The translations under genes and the position numbers were made by a program. 17,749 bases of DNA, from assembly GCA_903854805.1 (NCBI GenBank), contig CAINXK010000025.1, positions 1 to 17,749 of the forward strand, in the 5' to 3' direction. The notes beneath the pieces were generated by a model, which was not told the DNA's origin, did not search any database, and saw nothing but the letters and a program-made list of their open reading frames with translations. Origin of the DNA: an uncultured Anaerolineae bacterium (GTDB lineage: Bacteria; Chloroflexota; Anaerolineae; Anaerolineales; Villigracilaceae). Shown piece by piece: positions 1-6,931 of the stretch (position 1 is the stretch's first letter; each line of letters starts with the position of its first letter).

Positions 1-233
1 ACAAACAGTAGAAAAAGGGTTTGAGGGGTTGTAATTACATCTGGTAATGTTAGAAAACGGTCAGTCAAGTCATGCAAGGTTTGTGTGCCCGCCATGTGCA
101 GCGGAAATACCCCTGCCAAAAATAATCCGCCAAGCCATATTATATTGATCCAAGAGATGTTTTTGGTTTCATCAGGATAAAAAAATGGGTCGAGAAATTT
201 ATTAGCATCGAACATGGGTTGTTTTGCGCTCAT
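1..233 (-). CDS. N-terminus of a membrane protein, cut by the window edge
   Basis: This is the first 77 codons of a minus-strand gene that runs off the left edge. It starts MSAKQPMFDANKFLDP and has one clear hydrophobic segment at about residues 31-48 (IIWLGGLFLAGVFPLHMAG), with a second beginning at the cut end (TLFLLFV). Its ATG at 231-233 shares one base with the TAA stop of the upstream glycosyltransferase gene (TAATG), so the two are probably translationally coupled and this gene belongs to the same polysaccharide cluster. In such clusters this place is often taken by a membrane-bound glycosyltransferase or polymerase, but too little is visible to name a family. The reading frame is well supported by the coupling; the function is unknown. 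Confidence 0.6.
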   Translation of the reverse strand, partial: MSAKQPMFDANKFLDPFFYPDETKNISWINIIWLGGLFLAGVFPLHMAGTQTLHDLTDRFLTLPDVITTPQTLFLLF

Positions 234-1348
234 TATCCAGATCTCCTGGCGGGAATGACAGTGTTATAGGCGTCTAATAACTTGTCAAAATTTACAGGCC
301 AGTTTGCCTTATCCTCGGCGGTCTGGCGGGCAATTTTGCCAATATTGGGCAAGCTGGCTCGCCCATCAATGGCTGCCAGGATTTTGTCGGCCAGAACCTG
401 GACGTTGCTATCCGGGAATAACCAGCCATTTTCCGCTTCGCTGACCCATTCCTGGTTGGCAGGTATGTCAGAAACCAGGCAGGGCAGCCCGCAGGCCAGC
501 GCTTCCATCAATGAAACGGATGATCCGTCCACATGCGAGGCCGAGATATATAAATCAGCCATGTGGTAATAGGCAGGCAAATCCTTTTGTCCGATCTGCC
601 CAGCGAAGCTGACCTGTTCCATTGCCCCACCATCCGACAGGATTTTCTTTATGATCGCGCCCTGAGAACCGCCTCCCAATAGCAACAGGCTGACCTCCGG
701 CCTTTGGCGGGCCACAATCACAAAGGCTCTGGCCAAAACATCCATCCCGTAATTAGGTTCCCAACTGCGATTACAAAACAGGGTAAAGCCTTCAGCCTGT
801 CCAGGCGGCTGCGTGCGAGCTTCGGGATTAAAATGTGCCAGGTCCACACCCCAGGGAAATACGATTGTTTTATTCGGATCCATGCCAAAGGCTGCAGCTT
901 TGTCACGTGTGATATAGGCATCGCTTGTAAAAAAGCTGCTGTGTTTGAGTGTGTATCTGGTTGCAAATCGCCACCAACGCCCGCGCTCAACATCCTTCAT
1001 CAGGTCGAAACCCCATGACATGGTCAGGATCGGACAGACTCCATGGGAGGCCAGTACGGCAATGAAGGCGCAGGTTTGAATGGGTCCTGCGTGGATCAGG
1101 TCAGGTTTGATCTCACTGACAAGTTTGCGAAAATTCCATACCAGTCTGAGCAGGTCGCGCCATTCAAAGGGTCTTTGTCCGCCATCCCAAAGTACCTGGT
1201 GAATCCTGGGTGGCACCGGGCGGTCTTCGGTTTGCCGGTTGCCGCGCTGCAAGCGTACGTAAAAAACATCATGTTCCGTTTCCGCCAGGGCGGAAAGAAA
1301 ACGATGGTCGTGAGGGGTATAGTCGAGCGAGAAATAAATTATTTTCAT
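233..1348 (-). CDS. Glycosyltransferase, family 4 (GT-B fold)
   Basis: Predicted cytoplasmic enzyme that transfers a sugar from a nucleotide-sugar to a growing glycan; donor and acceptor cannot be read from sequence. It is 371 residues long, normal for GT4. The N-terminal half has the usual MKIIYFSLDY strand start and HAGPIQ (about 86-91). The linker has FPWGVDLAHFNP (about 164-175). The C-terminal half has GGGSQG (about 225-230) and the donor site DGSSVSLMEALACGLP (about 274-289). In the EX7E motif the first acidic residue is Asp274 rather than Glu; the second, Glu282, is present. I chose the ATG at 1348 because the open frame upstream has no GT4 character and would overlap the 3' end of the neuB-like gene. 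The gap to that gene is 43 bp, and the downstream gene overlaps its stop. Confidence 0.88.
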   Translation of the reverse strand: MKIIYFSLDYTPHDHRFLSALAETEHDVFYVRLQRGNRQTEDRPVPPRIHQVLWDGGQRPFEWRDLLRLVWNFRKLVSEIKPDLIHAGPIQTCAFIAVLASHGVCPILTMSWGFDLMKDVERGRWWRFATRYTLKHSSFFTSDAYITRDKAAAFGMDPNKTIVFPWGVDLAHFNPEARTQPPGQAEGFTLFCNRSWEPNYGMDVLARAFVIVARQRPEVSLLLLGGGSQGAIIKKILSDGGAMEQVSFAGQIGQKDLPAYYHMADLYISASHVDGSSVSLMEALACGLPCLVSDIPANQEWVSEAENGWLFPDSNVQVLADKILAAIDGRASLPNIGKIARQTAEDKANWPVNFDKLLDAYNTVIPARRSG

Positions 1349-1391
1349 CAGGCCGGGCCAGCAAAGAAAATCCGCGTTAAAGAATAAATAA

Positions 1392-2459
1392 TTATGCGCC
1401 CAGGTCAGTCCAGCGCAGTTCTTTGCCAAAGGCCAGATCTTGCAGGGCTTTGGTGCCGACCACGCTCGTGATCTGATCTGGTTTGATCGCACCGGGTGTT
1501 GCCGGGCGTAGTACATCGATCATTTCGCGGGAAATGGTCTCGCCAGCTTTGATATCGCGAGCTGCGCGCAGGCAGCGGCGTTGGACGACTTGTGTATCCT
1601 GCTCATTGGCTGTGATGTATTTATCCCCAGTGCCGAGGGCCCGTTCCAGCAAGCGGGTTTCAGAGACCATGTGTGCCCAGGCTTCGGGGTTCATGGCAAA
1701 TTTGTGGTCGGGGCCTTCGCGATTGTTGCTATCTGTAAAGTGACGTTCCACGACGCGCGCGCCAAGGGTTACCGCGCCAAGCACTGTGGCGTTGCCGTGG
1801 GTGTGGTCAGATAGTCCCAGAATCACATCCGGGAACATGATTGCGTAAGTTTTGAGCACATTCAAATTGATGTAATCGTAATTTTCTGGGCTAGCGGTGT
1901 AGTTTGTGTTGCACTGCATCAGAACCAGTTGTTTGTTGATCGCCAGGATGGCGTGCACAGCTTTCTGCACCTCACCGATATTGGAGGCGCCTGTGGCAAT
2001 AATAACTGGTTTGCCTTTGGATGCCATCAATTCGAGTGATTCGATCCAATCGATCTCGCCTGAGCCGATCTTATAAGCAGGCAAATACGGATCGACTGCT
2101 TCGATCGATTCGAAGTCATAGGGCGACGTGAAATAGTCAATGCCAATCTCGTTGCATTCTTCCACGAGAATAGGGGTCCAGCCCAGGGGAACGGAAGCTT
2201 CGGAATACACCTGGAACACAGATTTTTTCCAGGTCGCCTGGTGGCTGATCTGGCTATTCATATGTTTAAAGCCGTAGTCTGAAACGATTTTGGGCGCCTG
2301 AAAGTTCTGGAATTTAGCAGCATCTGCTCCAGCTTCTTTGGCCAGGTGGATGAGCATTTTTGCCCGTTCCAGGTCGCCATCGTGATTGGCGGCGATGTCG
2401 GCGATGAAATAGGTGGGGTGATTTGGACCGATCGTCCGGCTTCCAATATTGAATTCCAT
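1392..2459 (-). CDS. N-acetylneuraminate synthase family protein (NeuB-like)
   Basis: Predicted to condense phosphoenolpyruvate with an N-acetyl-hexosamine-type sugar to give a nine-carbon sialic, legionaminic or pseudaminic acid type sugar. The 355-residue protein has the NeuB TIM barrel: IADIAANHDG (19-28), AGADAAKFQNF (43-53), YKIGSGEIDW (129-138), IIATGAS (153-159), LGLSDHTHG (214-222) and ERHFTDSNNREGPDH (238-252). The C-terminal SAF (antifreeze-like) domain covers about 293-355 (RRCLRAARDIKAGETIS, VVGTKALQDL). The ATG at 2459 follows a good ribosome site (GAGGA, 4-base spacing); an open frame 12 codons longer lacks family similarity. No CMP-sugar synthetase (NeuA) or UDP-GlcNAc epimerase (NeuC) is in the window. 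The exact product (sialic, legionaminic, pseudaminic or other) is not decidable here. Confidence 0.88.
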   Translation of the reverse strand: MEFNIGSRTIGPNHPTYFIADIAANHDGDLERAKMLIHLAKEAGADAAKFQNFQAPKIVSDYGFKHMNSQISHQATWKKSVFQVYSEASVPLGWTPILVEECNEIGIDYFTSPYDFESIEAVDPYLPAYKIGSGEIDWIESLELMASKGKPVIIATGASNIGEVQKAVHAILAINKQLVLMQCNTNYTASPENYDYINLNVLKTYAIMFPDVILGLSDHTHGNATVLGAVTLGARVVERHFTDSNNREGPDHKFAMNPEAWAHMVSETRLLERALGTGDKYITANEQDTQVVQRRCLRAARDIKAGETISREMIDVLRPATPGAIKPDQITSVVGTKALQDLAFGKELRWTDLGA

Positions 2460-2528
2460 GGTTTCCTCACTTTGCGATTGCGACTTCAGAAGCACTGGCC
2501 AAAAGTGGCAGGATGTACATAAAAAGGC

Positions 2529-3449
2529 TTAAAACTGTTGATAACTCCGCATTTTCTGTGGATAACCCTGTTTAGCCTGTGTATAAAACTGTTGAATTCC
2601 GGTGGATACACCGGGTATTTCCGTGCCAATAGCGGTGGATAACTTGTGGATAGACAGGCGTAAGTTGTGGGAACGGCGAGCTTTTAAACCTGACTCTTCA
2701 ACGGATTTGGGGATAACCAGATTGAGATCGAATCCGAATTGACGAGCAATGCGCTGTCCAAAGTCGAACTTCGATAAGGCCTCAGATCCGGTGACATGAT
2801 ATAGCCCGGATAGATTTTTATCCAACATCTGAAACAAAACTTCTGTCAGGTCACCGATAAACATTGGGCAAAAAAAGACATCTGTGAAGCCATTGCATTG
2901 TTCCCCGGCAGAGAGTTGGTTGAAGAAAAATTCAGCCAGTGATCTTGTGCCGGACAGACTCCAGCCGAAGAAATTTACGCGGGCTACCACTGCTTGCGGG
3001 TTGGCGGTTAAAACATTAATTTCGCCTTCCAGCTTGGTCCGAGCGTAACCCCCGAGCGGGTTGGGGCTGTCGTTTTCGGTATAGATGCGATCCTGAGTAC
3101 CATCAAAGACTGCATCTGTAGAGATGTGCACAAGGCGCACACTGTGTTTTGCGCAGGCTTCCGCTAGCTCTCCGGGAAGATCTGCATTCAGGTGTTGAGT
3201 GCCCTTGGGATCCATTTCGCAGGCATCGACATTGGCGTTTGCCGCAGTGTGGATGATCGCATCGGGATGGAGCGTATTTATTAAGTGAGAAGTAACCCCC
3301 GGCTGTGTCAGGTCCGAGTGGATTAATTCAAAAGGTGTATGATGCAGTTTTCCACGATCTACGCCGATAATGGAATGGGTTTTCCACTTTTCCAGGCATA
3401 GATTTAGACCAAGCAGTCCGGATGCGCCAGTAACCAAAATTCGCATCAT
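2529..3449 (-). CDS. RmlD-like NAD(P)-dependent sugar reductase (extended SDR)
   Basis: This is a 306-residue extended short-chain dehydrogenase most like dTDP-4-dehydrorhamnose reductase, which reduces a 4-keto nucleotide sugar. Visible are the Rossmann motif TGASGLLG (7-14), HTAANANVDACE (67-78), HISTDAVFDG (108-117) and the catalytic YARTK (Tyr135, Lys139). RmlA, RmlB and RmlC are absent from the window, so the substrate may not be dTDP-rhamnose; a partner enzyme of the adjacent NeuB-like synthase is possible. Two in-frame ATGs are adjacent (3449 and 3446); GGTGA 8-9 bases upstream suits either. The last 45 or so codons carry a dense run of DnaA-box-like nonamers (separate entry) and encode an odd Gln/Tyr-rich tail ending SYQQF. 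Confidence 0.85.
   Translation of the reverse strand: MMRILVTGASGLLGLNLCLEKWKTHSIIGVDRGKLHHTPFELIHSDLTQPGVTSHLINTLHPDAIIHTAANANVDACEMDPKGTQHLNADLPGELAEACAKHSVRLVHISTDAVFDGTQDRIYTENDSPNPLGGYARTKLEGEINVLTANPQAVVARVNFFGWSLSGTRSLAEFFFNQLSAGEQCNGFTDVFFCPMFIGDLTEVLFQMLDKNLSGLYHVTGSEALSKFDFGQRIARQFGFDLNLVIPKSVEESGLKARRSHNLRLSIHKLSTAIGTEIPGVSTGIQQFYTQAKQGYPQKMRSYQQF
2536..2716 (-). repeat. Cluster of DnaA-box-like nonamers
   Basis: Read on the minus strand, the 3' end of the rmlD-like gene contains TTATCCACA (2557-2565) and TTATACACA (2578-2586), both fitting the bacterial DnaA consensus TTATNCACA. Four single-mismatch copies follow: TTATCAACA (2536-2544), TTATCCACC (2634-2642), CTATCCACA (2645-2653) and TTATCCCCA (2708-2716). 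A weaker GTATCCACC lies at 2601-2609. All seven point the same way, and six lie within 118 bp. The motifs sit in different reading frames of the gene, so one repeated amino-acid motif does not explain them. Whether DnaA binds here is inference. Confidence 0.55.
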
Positions 3450-3563
3450 AACTCAGTCACCAGGAAGCAGCACTACGTGATGTTTGACAAGTGACAATTT
3501 ATCCATTTTATCCTTCAAACCGGGCATTCTCAGCCTCTGATTTTATCTCTTGTATGCGAGGAG

Positions 3564-4376
3564 TCAATCTTGGCGAATTGCCAGGAAAAGCCCGGCGTCT
3601 TTGGTAACCGTCAACACTGGATTTGATCTCAACTTGATTTCTAGCGATTGGTGTAGGTTTTCCAGTTCTGTTTCTGATAGTTCTGTGTTTAGGCTTGAGC
3701 GAATATAAGCGATCAACGGTTCTATTTCGGTGATCCGCAGGTTGTCTTCATAGCGGTGTATTTCTATGTCCATAAAAAGTGGCGATAGTTGTTTCCGGCC
3801 ATTTTCGAGAGTGAAGGCAATCCTGAGGGGTTGGTAGTTTTTACCCAGGCTGATTTGTTTTACCCAGGTATGCAACTCTTCCAGATGTTTCTCTCCATTC
3901 GTGGCAGCGACCAGGTGTCCACGTGGTTTCAGTACTCGCCGTATCTCCTGGAGCGCTTTGAGCTGGTCAGGAACATGATGCAGGACGTGGTTTGCGATGA
4001 CGATGTCGAAAGTCTCATCAGGGTAAGGAATTGACTGGGCATCAATCTGCTCATATTTGAAAGCTCGTCCAGTGATAACCAGGTTGCGCCAGGCCGCCAG
4101 GCACATGTCATCAGATAGATCGCTTAAGGTAATGCTCCACTCAGGTGAAATGCGCTGGGCGCAGGTGCTCCACATGTAGGCGGGGCCGCAGCCCAACTCA
4201 AGTACGTGTGCCTGTCTGGGAAGTCTTTCAAGGCTGTCAAAAACCCAAGGAAACCAGCCATGTGGGTTGGTGCTAAAGCGATAGTGCAGGCTTAGCTGGG
4301 CATCCAGGTTGGCTGCGTTCTGATACTGGTTGTTTTTCAGGTAAGCGAGATTGGTAATTTTGGACATTTTGGGCAT
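3564..4376 (-). CDS. Class I SAM-dependent methyltransferase
   Basis: Predicted cytosolic S-adenosylmethionine-dependent methyltransferase of 270 residues. The SAM-binding glycine loop is VLELGCGPAY (58-67). The acidic and adenine regions are visible as SDLSDDM and EQIDAQSIPYPDETFD, followed by IANHVLHHVPD and EIRRVLKPRGHLVAATNG, a typical UbiE/type 11 arrangement. The C-terminal part (about 185-270) is variable and probably sets the acceptor. It lies among glycosyltransferase and exporter genes, so O- or N-methylation of a sugar or of a glycan end is the likely job; this is inference. An ATG three codons in (4367) is equally plausible because neither start has a convincing ribosome site. There is a 114-bp gap to the next gene downstream. 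Confidence 0.85.
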   Translation of the reverse strand: MPKMSKITNLAYLKNNQYQNAANLDAQLSLHYRFSTNPHGWFPWVFDSLERLPRQAHVLELGCGPAYMWSTCAQRISPEWSITLSDLSDDMCLAAWRNLVITGRAFKYEQIDAQSIPYPDETFDIVIANHVLHHVPDQLKALQEIRRVLKPRGHLVAATNGEKHLEELHTWVKQISLGKNYQPLRIAFTLENGRKQLSPLFMDIEIHRYEDNLRITEIEPLIAYIRSSLNTELSETELENLHQSLEIKLRSNPVLTVTKDAGLFLAIRQD

Positions 4377-4443
4377 TGGTAATTTTGTTGCAGGTCCAAT
4401 ATATTTAATTATCAGGAAATGCCCGGATTTTGTGCTGTTTAGC

Positions 4444-5277
4444 TTAGTGTGTGCTGTCTTTTTTTATGATGATTAGTGGATACTGCCCGTTTTCGCCAAA
4501 AAAGGCCGGAAAGATATCTTCCAACCAGAAAACAAAACGCAGAAATAGTTTTCCGCCCAACCTTGGATGAATAAACCAGCGGAGCAGGCGCGTGGAAAGA
4601 CTGCGCCATGGACGAATTTCCAGCGGCATCTGGTTGCCAATTTCGCGTTTGAGCCATTCCGGTGTCATCTTGCGGACAAAAGTGCCGTCCGGCGATTCTT
4701 CATCCAGCCAGTTTTTCTTTTTCTTGGCGGACTTTCCCGAAAGCCGCCGCATCAAACCAATCATGGGCTCGGCCATGCGGCTGAGCAGCGGTTCATGCCA
4801 ACCGTTAACGACTGCTGCTGTTCGCCCGGGTTTGAGCACTCGGTAGAGCTCGCGATATGCACGCGGGTGTTCTTCCAGGGCCAGGTGATGAATTGCGTGC
4901 ATTGAGACTTCAGCGTCAAAACTGTTTTCCCTGAATGGCAGGTTTGCCAGATCTGCAACCACGAATAGGCCATGATCGCCGATCCGCACGCGAGCTTCAC
5001 GCAGAGCCTGGATGGAAATATCCAGACAAACGCGCTTTTCGTAGCCTTTTGAGTAGGTGAGATAGTCTTGATATTGAACTGGGCCGGAACCAGCATCCAG
5101 TAGAAATCTGCCCGTTGGGATCAATCCAGAGTTGACTCGCAGGCGAGTTCTGTGAATGTACTCCGCAGTTACCGGGCGCAAGTCTTCATAGCGGGCGTTT
5201 TGATAACTTCCGTCTGCTTCCTGCTGCCAGCCAATTTCATCGTAAAATTCGCGAACTTTTTGTTTTGTGTCGGTCAT
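4444..5277 (-). CDS. Class I SAM-dependent methyltransferase
   Basis: A second methyltransferase, 277 residues, not closely similar to its neighbour. The SAM loop is LLDAGSGPVQY (59-69). The acidic strand end is VCLDIS, then VVADLANLPFRENSFD, MHAIHHL and RELYRVLKPGRTAAVVNGW. The region after about residue 165 is rich in Lys, Arg and Trp (SGKSAKKKKNW) and ends in an aromatic segment (FVFWLEDIFPAFFG) that may touch a membrane or a lipid-linked acceptor. The ATG at 5277 is preferred over the in-frame TTG at 5295, which would overlap the upstream gene. The gap to that upstream stop is only 14 bases, so the two are almost certainly co-transcribed. The likely target is a sugar or glycan of this cluster; the exact acceptor is unknown. 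Confidence 0.85.
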   Translation of the reverse strand: MTDTKQKVREFYDEIGWQQEADGSYQNARYEDLRPVTAEYIHRTRLRVNSGLIPTGRFLLDAGSGPVQYQDYLTYSKGYEKRVCLDISIQALREARVRIGDHGLFVVADLANLPFRENSFDAEVSMHAIHHLALEEHPRAYRELYRVLKPGRTAAVVNGWHEPLLSRMAEPMIGLMRRLSGKSAKKKKNWLDEESPDGTFVRKMTPEWLKREIGNQMPLEIRPWRSLSTRLLRWFIHPRLGGKLFLRFVFWLEDIFPAFFGENGQYPLIIIKKDSTH

Positions 5278-5291
5278 ATTTTTAACTTTAT

Positions 5292-6860
5292 TCAAGCCCA
5301 GGTTACCGGTTTGCCGGCGAGATAATCAAAAGTTTTGCCAAATTCAGCCCGGCCGGCTTCAGAGATCACCCGCCCGACAGGCCATTCATCCAGGTCTTTC
5401 CAGAAGTGCATTAATCGCCAGGGGAACGGCAGGGGGAAATCGAAGAAAAAACGGTAGGCATAGTTCCAAGCAGATTCAACCTGTTCAGGGGTCAGCCTGT
5501 GCGCTGGTAAATCGGAGAGCAGTCTGTCTGCCGTGTCAAAATATTCACTCCAGCTGGATGGATCGTACGTGAAACCTCGTCCACGGTAATGTGTCTGTCC
5601 TGCCAGGATGACAGGTACACTGCGCATGGCCATTTCCATTCCAACGGTTGTGGTGTAGGCTAATCCAAGCCCAGCGATTTCCATCAGATCATAAGTGTTG
5701 ACTTTTTCCAACGGTTCGATCAGCTTGATGTGTTCGGGTATAACTGGCAGGGTTGCTTTGATCAGATCCAGGCTGGATGGTCCTTTCATCAGTCGTTCTC
5801 CAGGATGCACGCGCACTACAAGTTGAACATCCGACCGCCCTGCGAAATATTGCACAGTTTTTGTAATCCATTCTGCCATGGATGCAGTGAAGATGTTGCG
5901 CCCAAGTGTCAGGCTGTCACCTAAGACGTTCGTGGCCAGCAGAACCACCGGACGGTTGTCCAAACCAAGCGCAGCGCGCTGAGTCTCACCACCTACTGAT
6001 GCCACATCTTGCCAGAAACGTGTGCCTTTACCATACTTCCCTGCGCTGGTGCGCGCATTTTCCAGCCCTGCGATCTGTTCGCGTTCGGTTTCGGTGAGTG
6101 CAGTATTGCCTCGGGCTGCCCAGAGTGCATCCGTGTTTTGCTGCATGACGATATTATTTTGTGAAAGCCAGATTTGTTCGCGCTGGTCGTTGAATTCGTA
6201 AGTGATGGCCAAAAGATCGAGTTGCCGGGCTACCTGGTAGAAAATACCCAATTCGGTTACCAGTCCATTGGGGATCAGTACTGCGTCTGGCTGTTCTTTT
6301 TCCAGTACGGATAGGGCTGCCAGCGCAGCAGCGCGATTTCGTATTACTCGCAGCTTGTAAAGATCAGATTTCCTGTCAAAATCTTCCACCTGCAGGGTGT
6401 ACATGGTATCAAAGGCCGAAGCATTTTCGACGGCCTGTTCCAATTCGGGTGGTAGATATTCTGCAGTTTTGGTATCGAGCAGGGATATGGTTCGGATGAG
6501 ACCATTCAAAGGTGAGAGCACCTGGCGAGTATAGAGATCCTGCCGGCGAAGATCGAAGGAAGAGATCTGCTTGTGCCAATCTCCATAGGGCAGATAGGCA
6601 ATTGTTACATCATACCCAAGCCCGCGCAGTGTCAGCCCAATGATAGCCGCCTGTTCCACCCAGTAGTGCAGCGTGGCGAACAGGATAATCCGCTTGCCTT
6701 CTTGAGTTTTTTCACAGATCTGTTTTACTTGTTCCAGCGCCGCAGGCAAGGCCTGTTCCAGCTGCGACAGGTTATAACGCGTCTGAGGCCGGCCGGGGCG
6801 CAGGGCGTTATAAAGTTCGGCTGAATAAGGGATTTTTCCGAGCAGGTCTTTTATGGTCAT
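5292..6860 (-). CDS. Capsule-synthesis-like GT-B protein (KpsC/LipB-like C-terminal half)
   Basis: This 522-residue protein belongs to no family I can name with certainty. The first half has a Rossmann-like start (RIILFATLHYWVEQAAIIGLTLRGLGYDVT, in pieces at about 57-85) and long helical regions. The second half resembles the capsule polysaccharide (KpsC/LipB, Capsule_synth) or CDP-glycerol transferase type of GT-B fold: LVVRVHPGE (347-355), IKLIEP, then AYTTTVGMEMAMRSVPVILAG (401-421) and HYRGRGF, the usual nucleotide-binding pattern of a Ser/Thr-rich turn followed by Glu. It is therefore probably a glycosyl or glycerol-phosphate transferase. The ATG at 6860 is chosen over an in-frame TTG at 6887. 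It sits directly downstream of the exporter ATPase, where a chain-ending or linker-building enzyme would fit; that role is inference. Confidence 0.6.
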   Translation of the reverse strand: MTIKDLLGKIPYSAELYNALRPGRPQTRYNLSQLEQALPAALEQVKQICEKTQEGKRIILFATLHYWVEQAAIIGLTLRGLGYDVTIAYLPYGDWHKQISSFDLRRQDLYTRQVLSPLNGLIRTISLLDTKTAEYLPPELEQAVENASAFDTMYTLQVEDFDRKSDLYKLRVIRNRAAALAALSVLEKEQPDAVLIPNGLVTELGIFYQVARQLDLLAITYEFNDQREQIWLSQNNIVMQQNTDALWAARGNTALTETEREQIAGLENARTSAGKYGKGTRFWQDVASVGGETQRAALGLDNRPVVLLATNVLGDSLTLGRNIFTASMAEWITKTVQYFAGRSDVQLVVRVHPGERLMKGPSSLDLIKATLPVIPEHIKLIEPLEKVNTYDLMEIAGLGLAYTTTVGMEMAMRSVPVILAGQTHYRGRGFTYDPSSWSEYFDTADRLLSDLPAHRLTPEQVESAWNYAYRFFFDFPLPFPWRLMHFWKDLDEWPVGRVISEAGRAEFGKTFDYLAGKPVTWA

Positions 6861-6931
6861 GGATGTGTATTTGGTCTCAGGTTGCAAAAATCAGGCGGTA
6901 TGGTTTACCAGGAAACCGGGACTGGACAGGT

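Noticed and set aside
1349..1516. A 56-codon N-terminal extension of the GT4 glycosyltransferase
   Set aside because: It would overlap the neuB-like gene, has no family similarity, and the internal ATG at 1348 gives the standard GT4 start.
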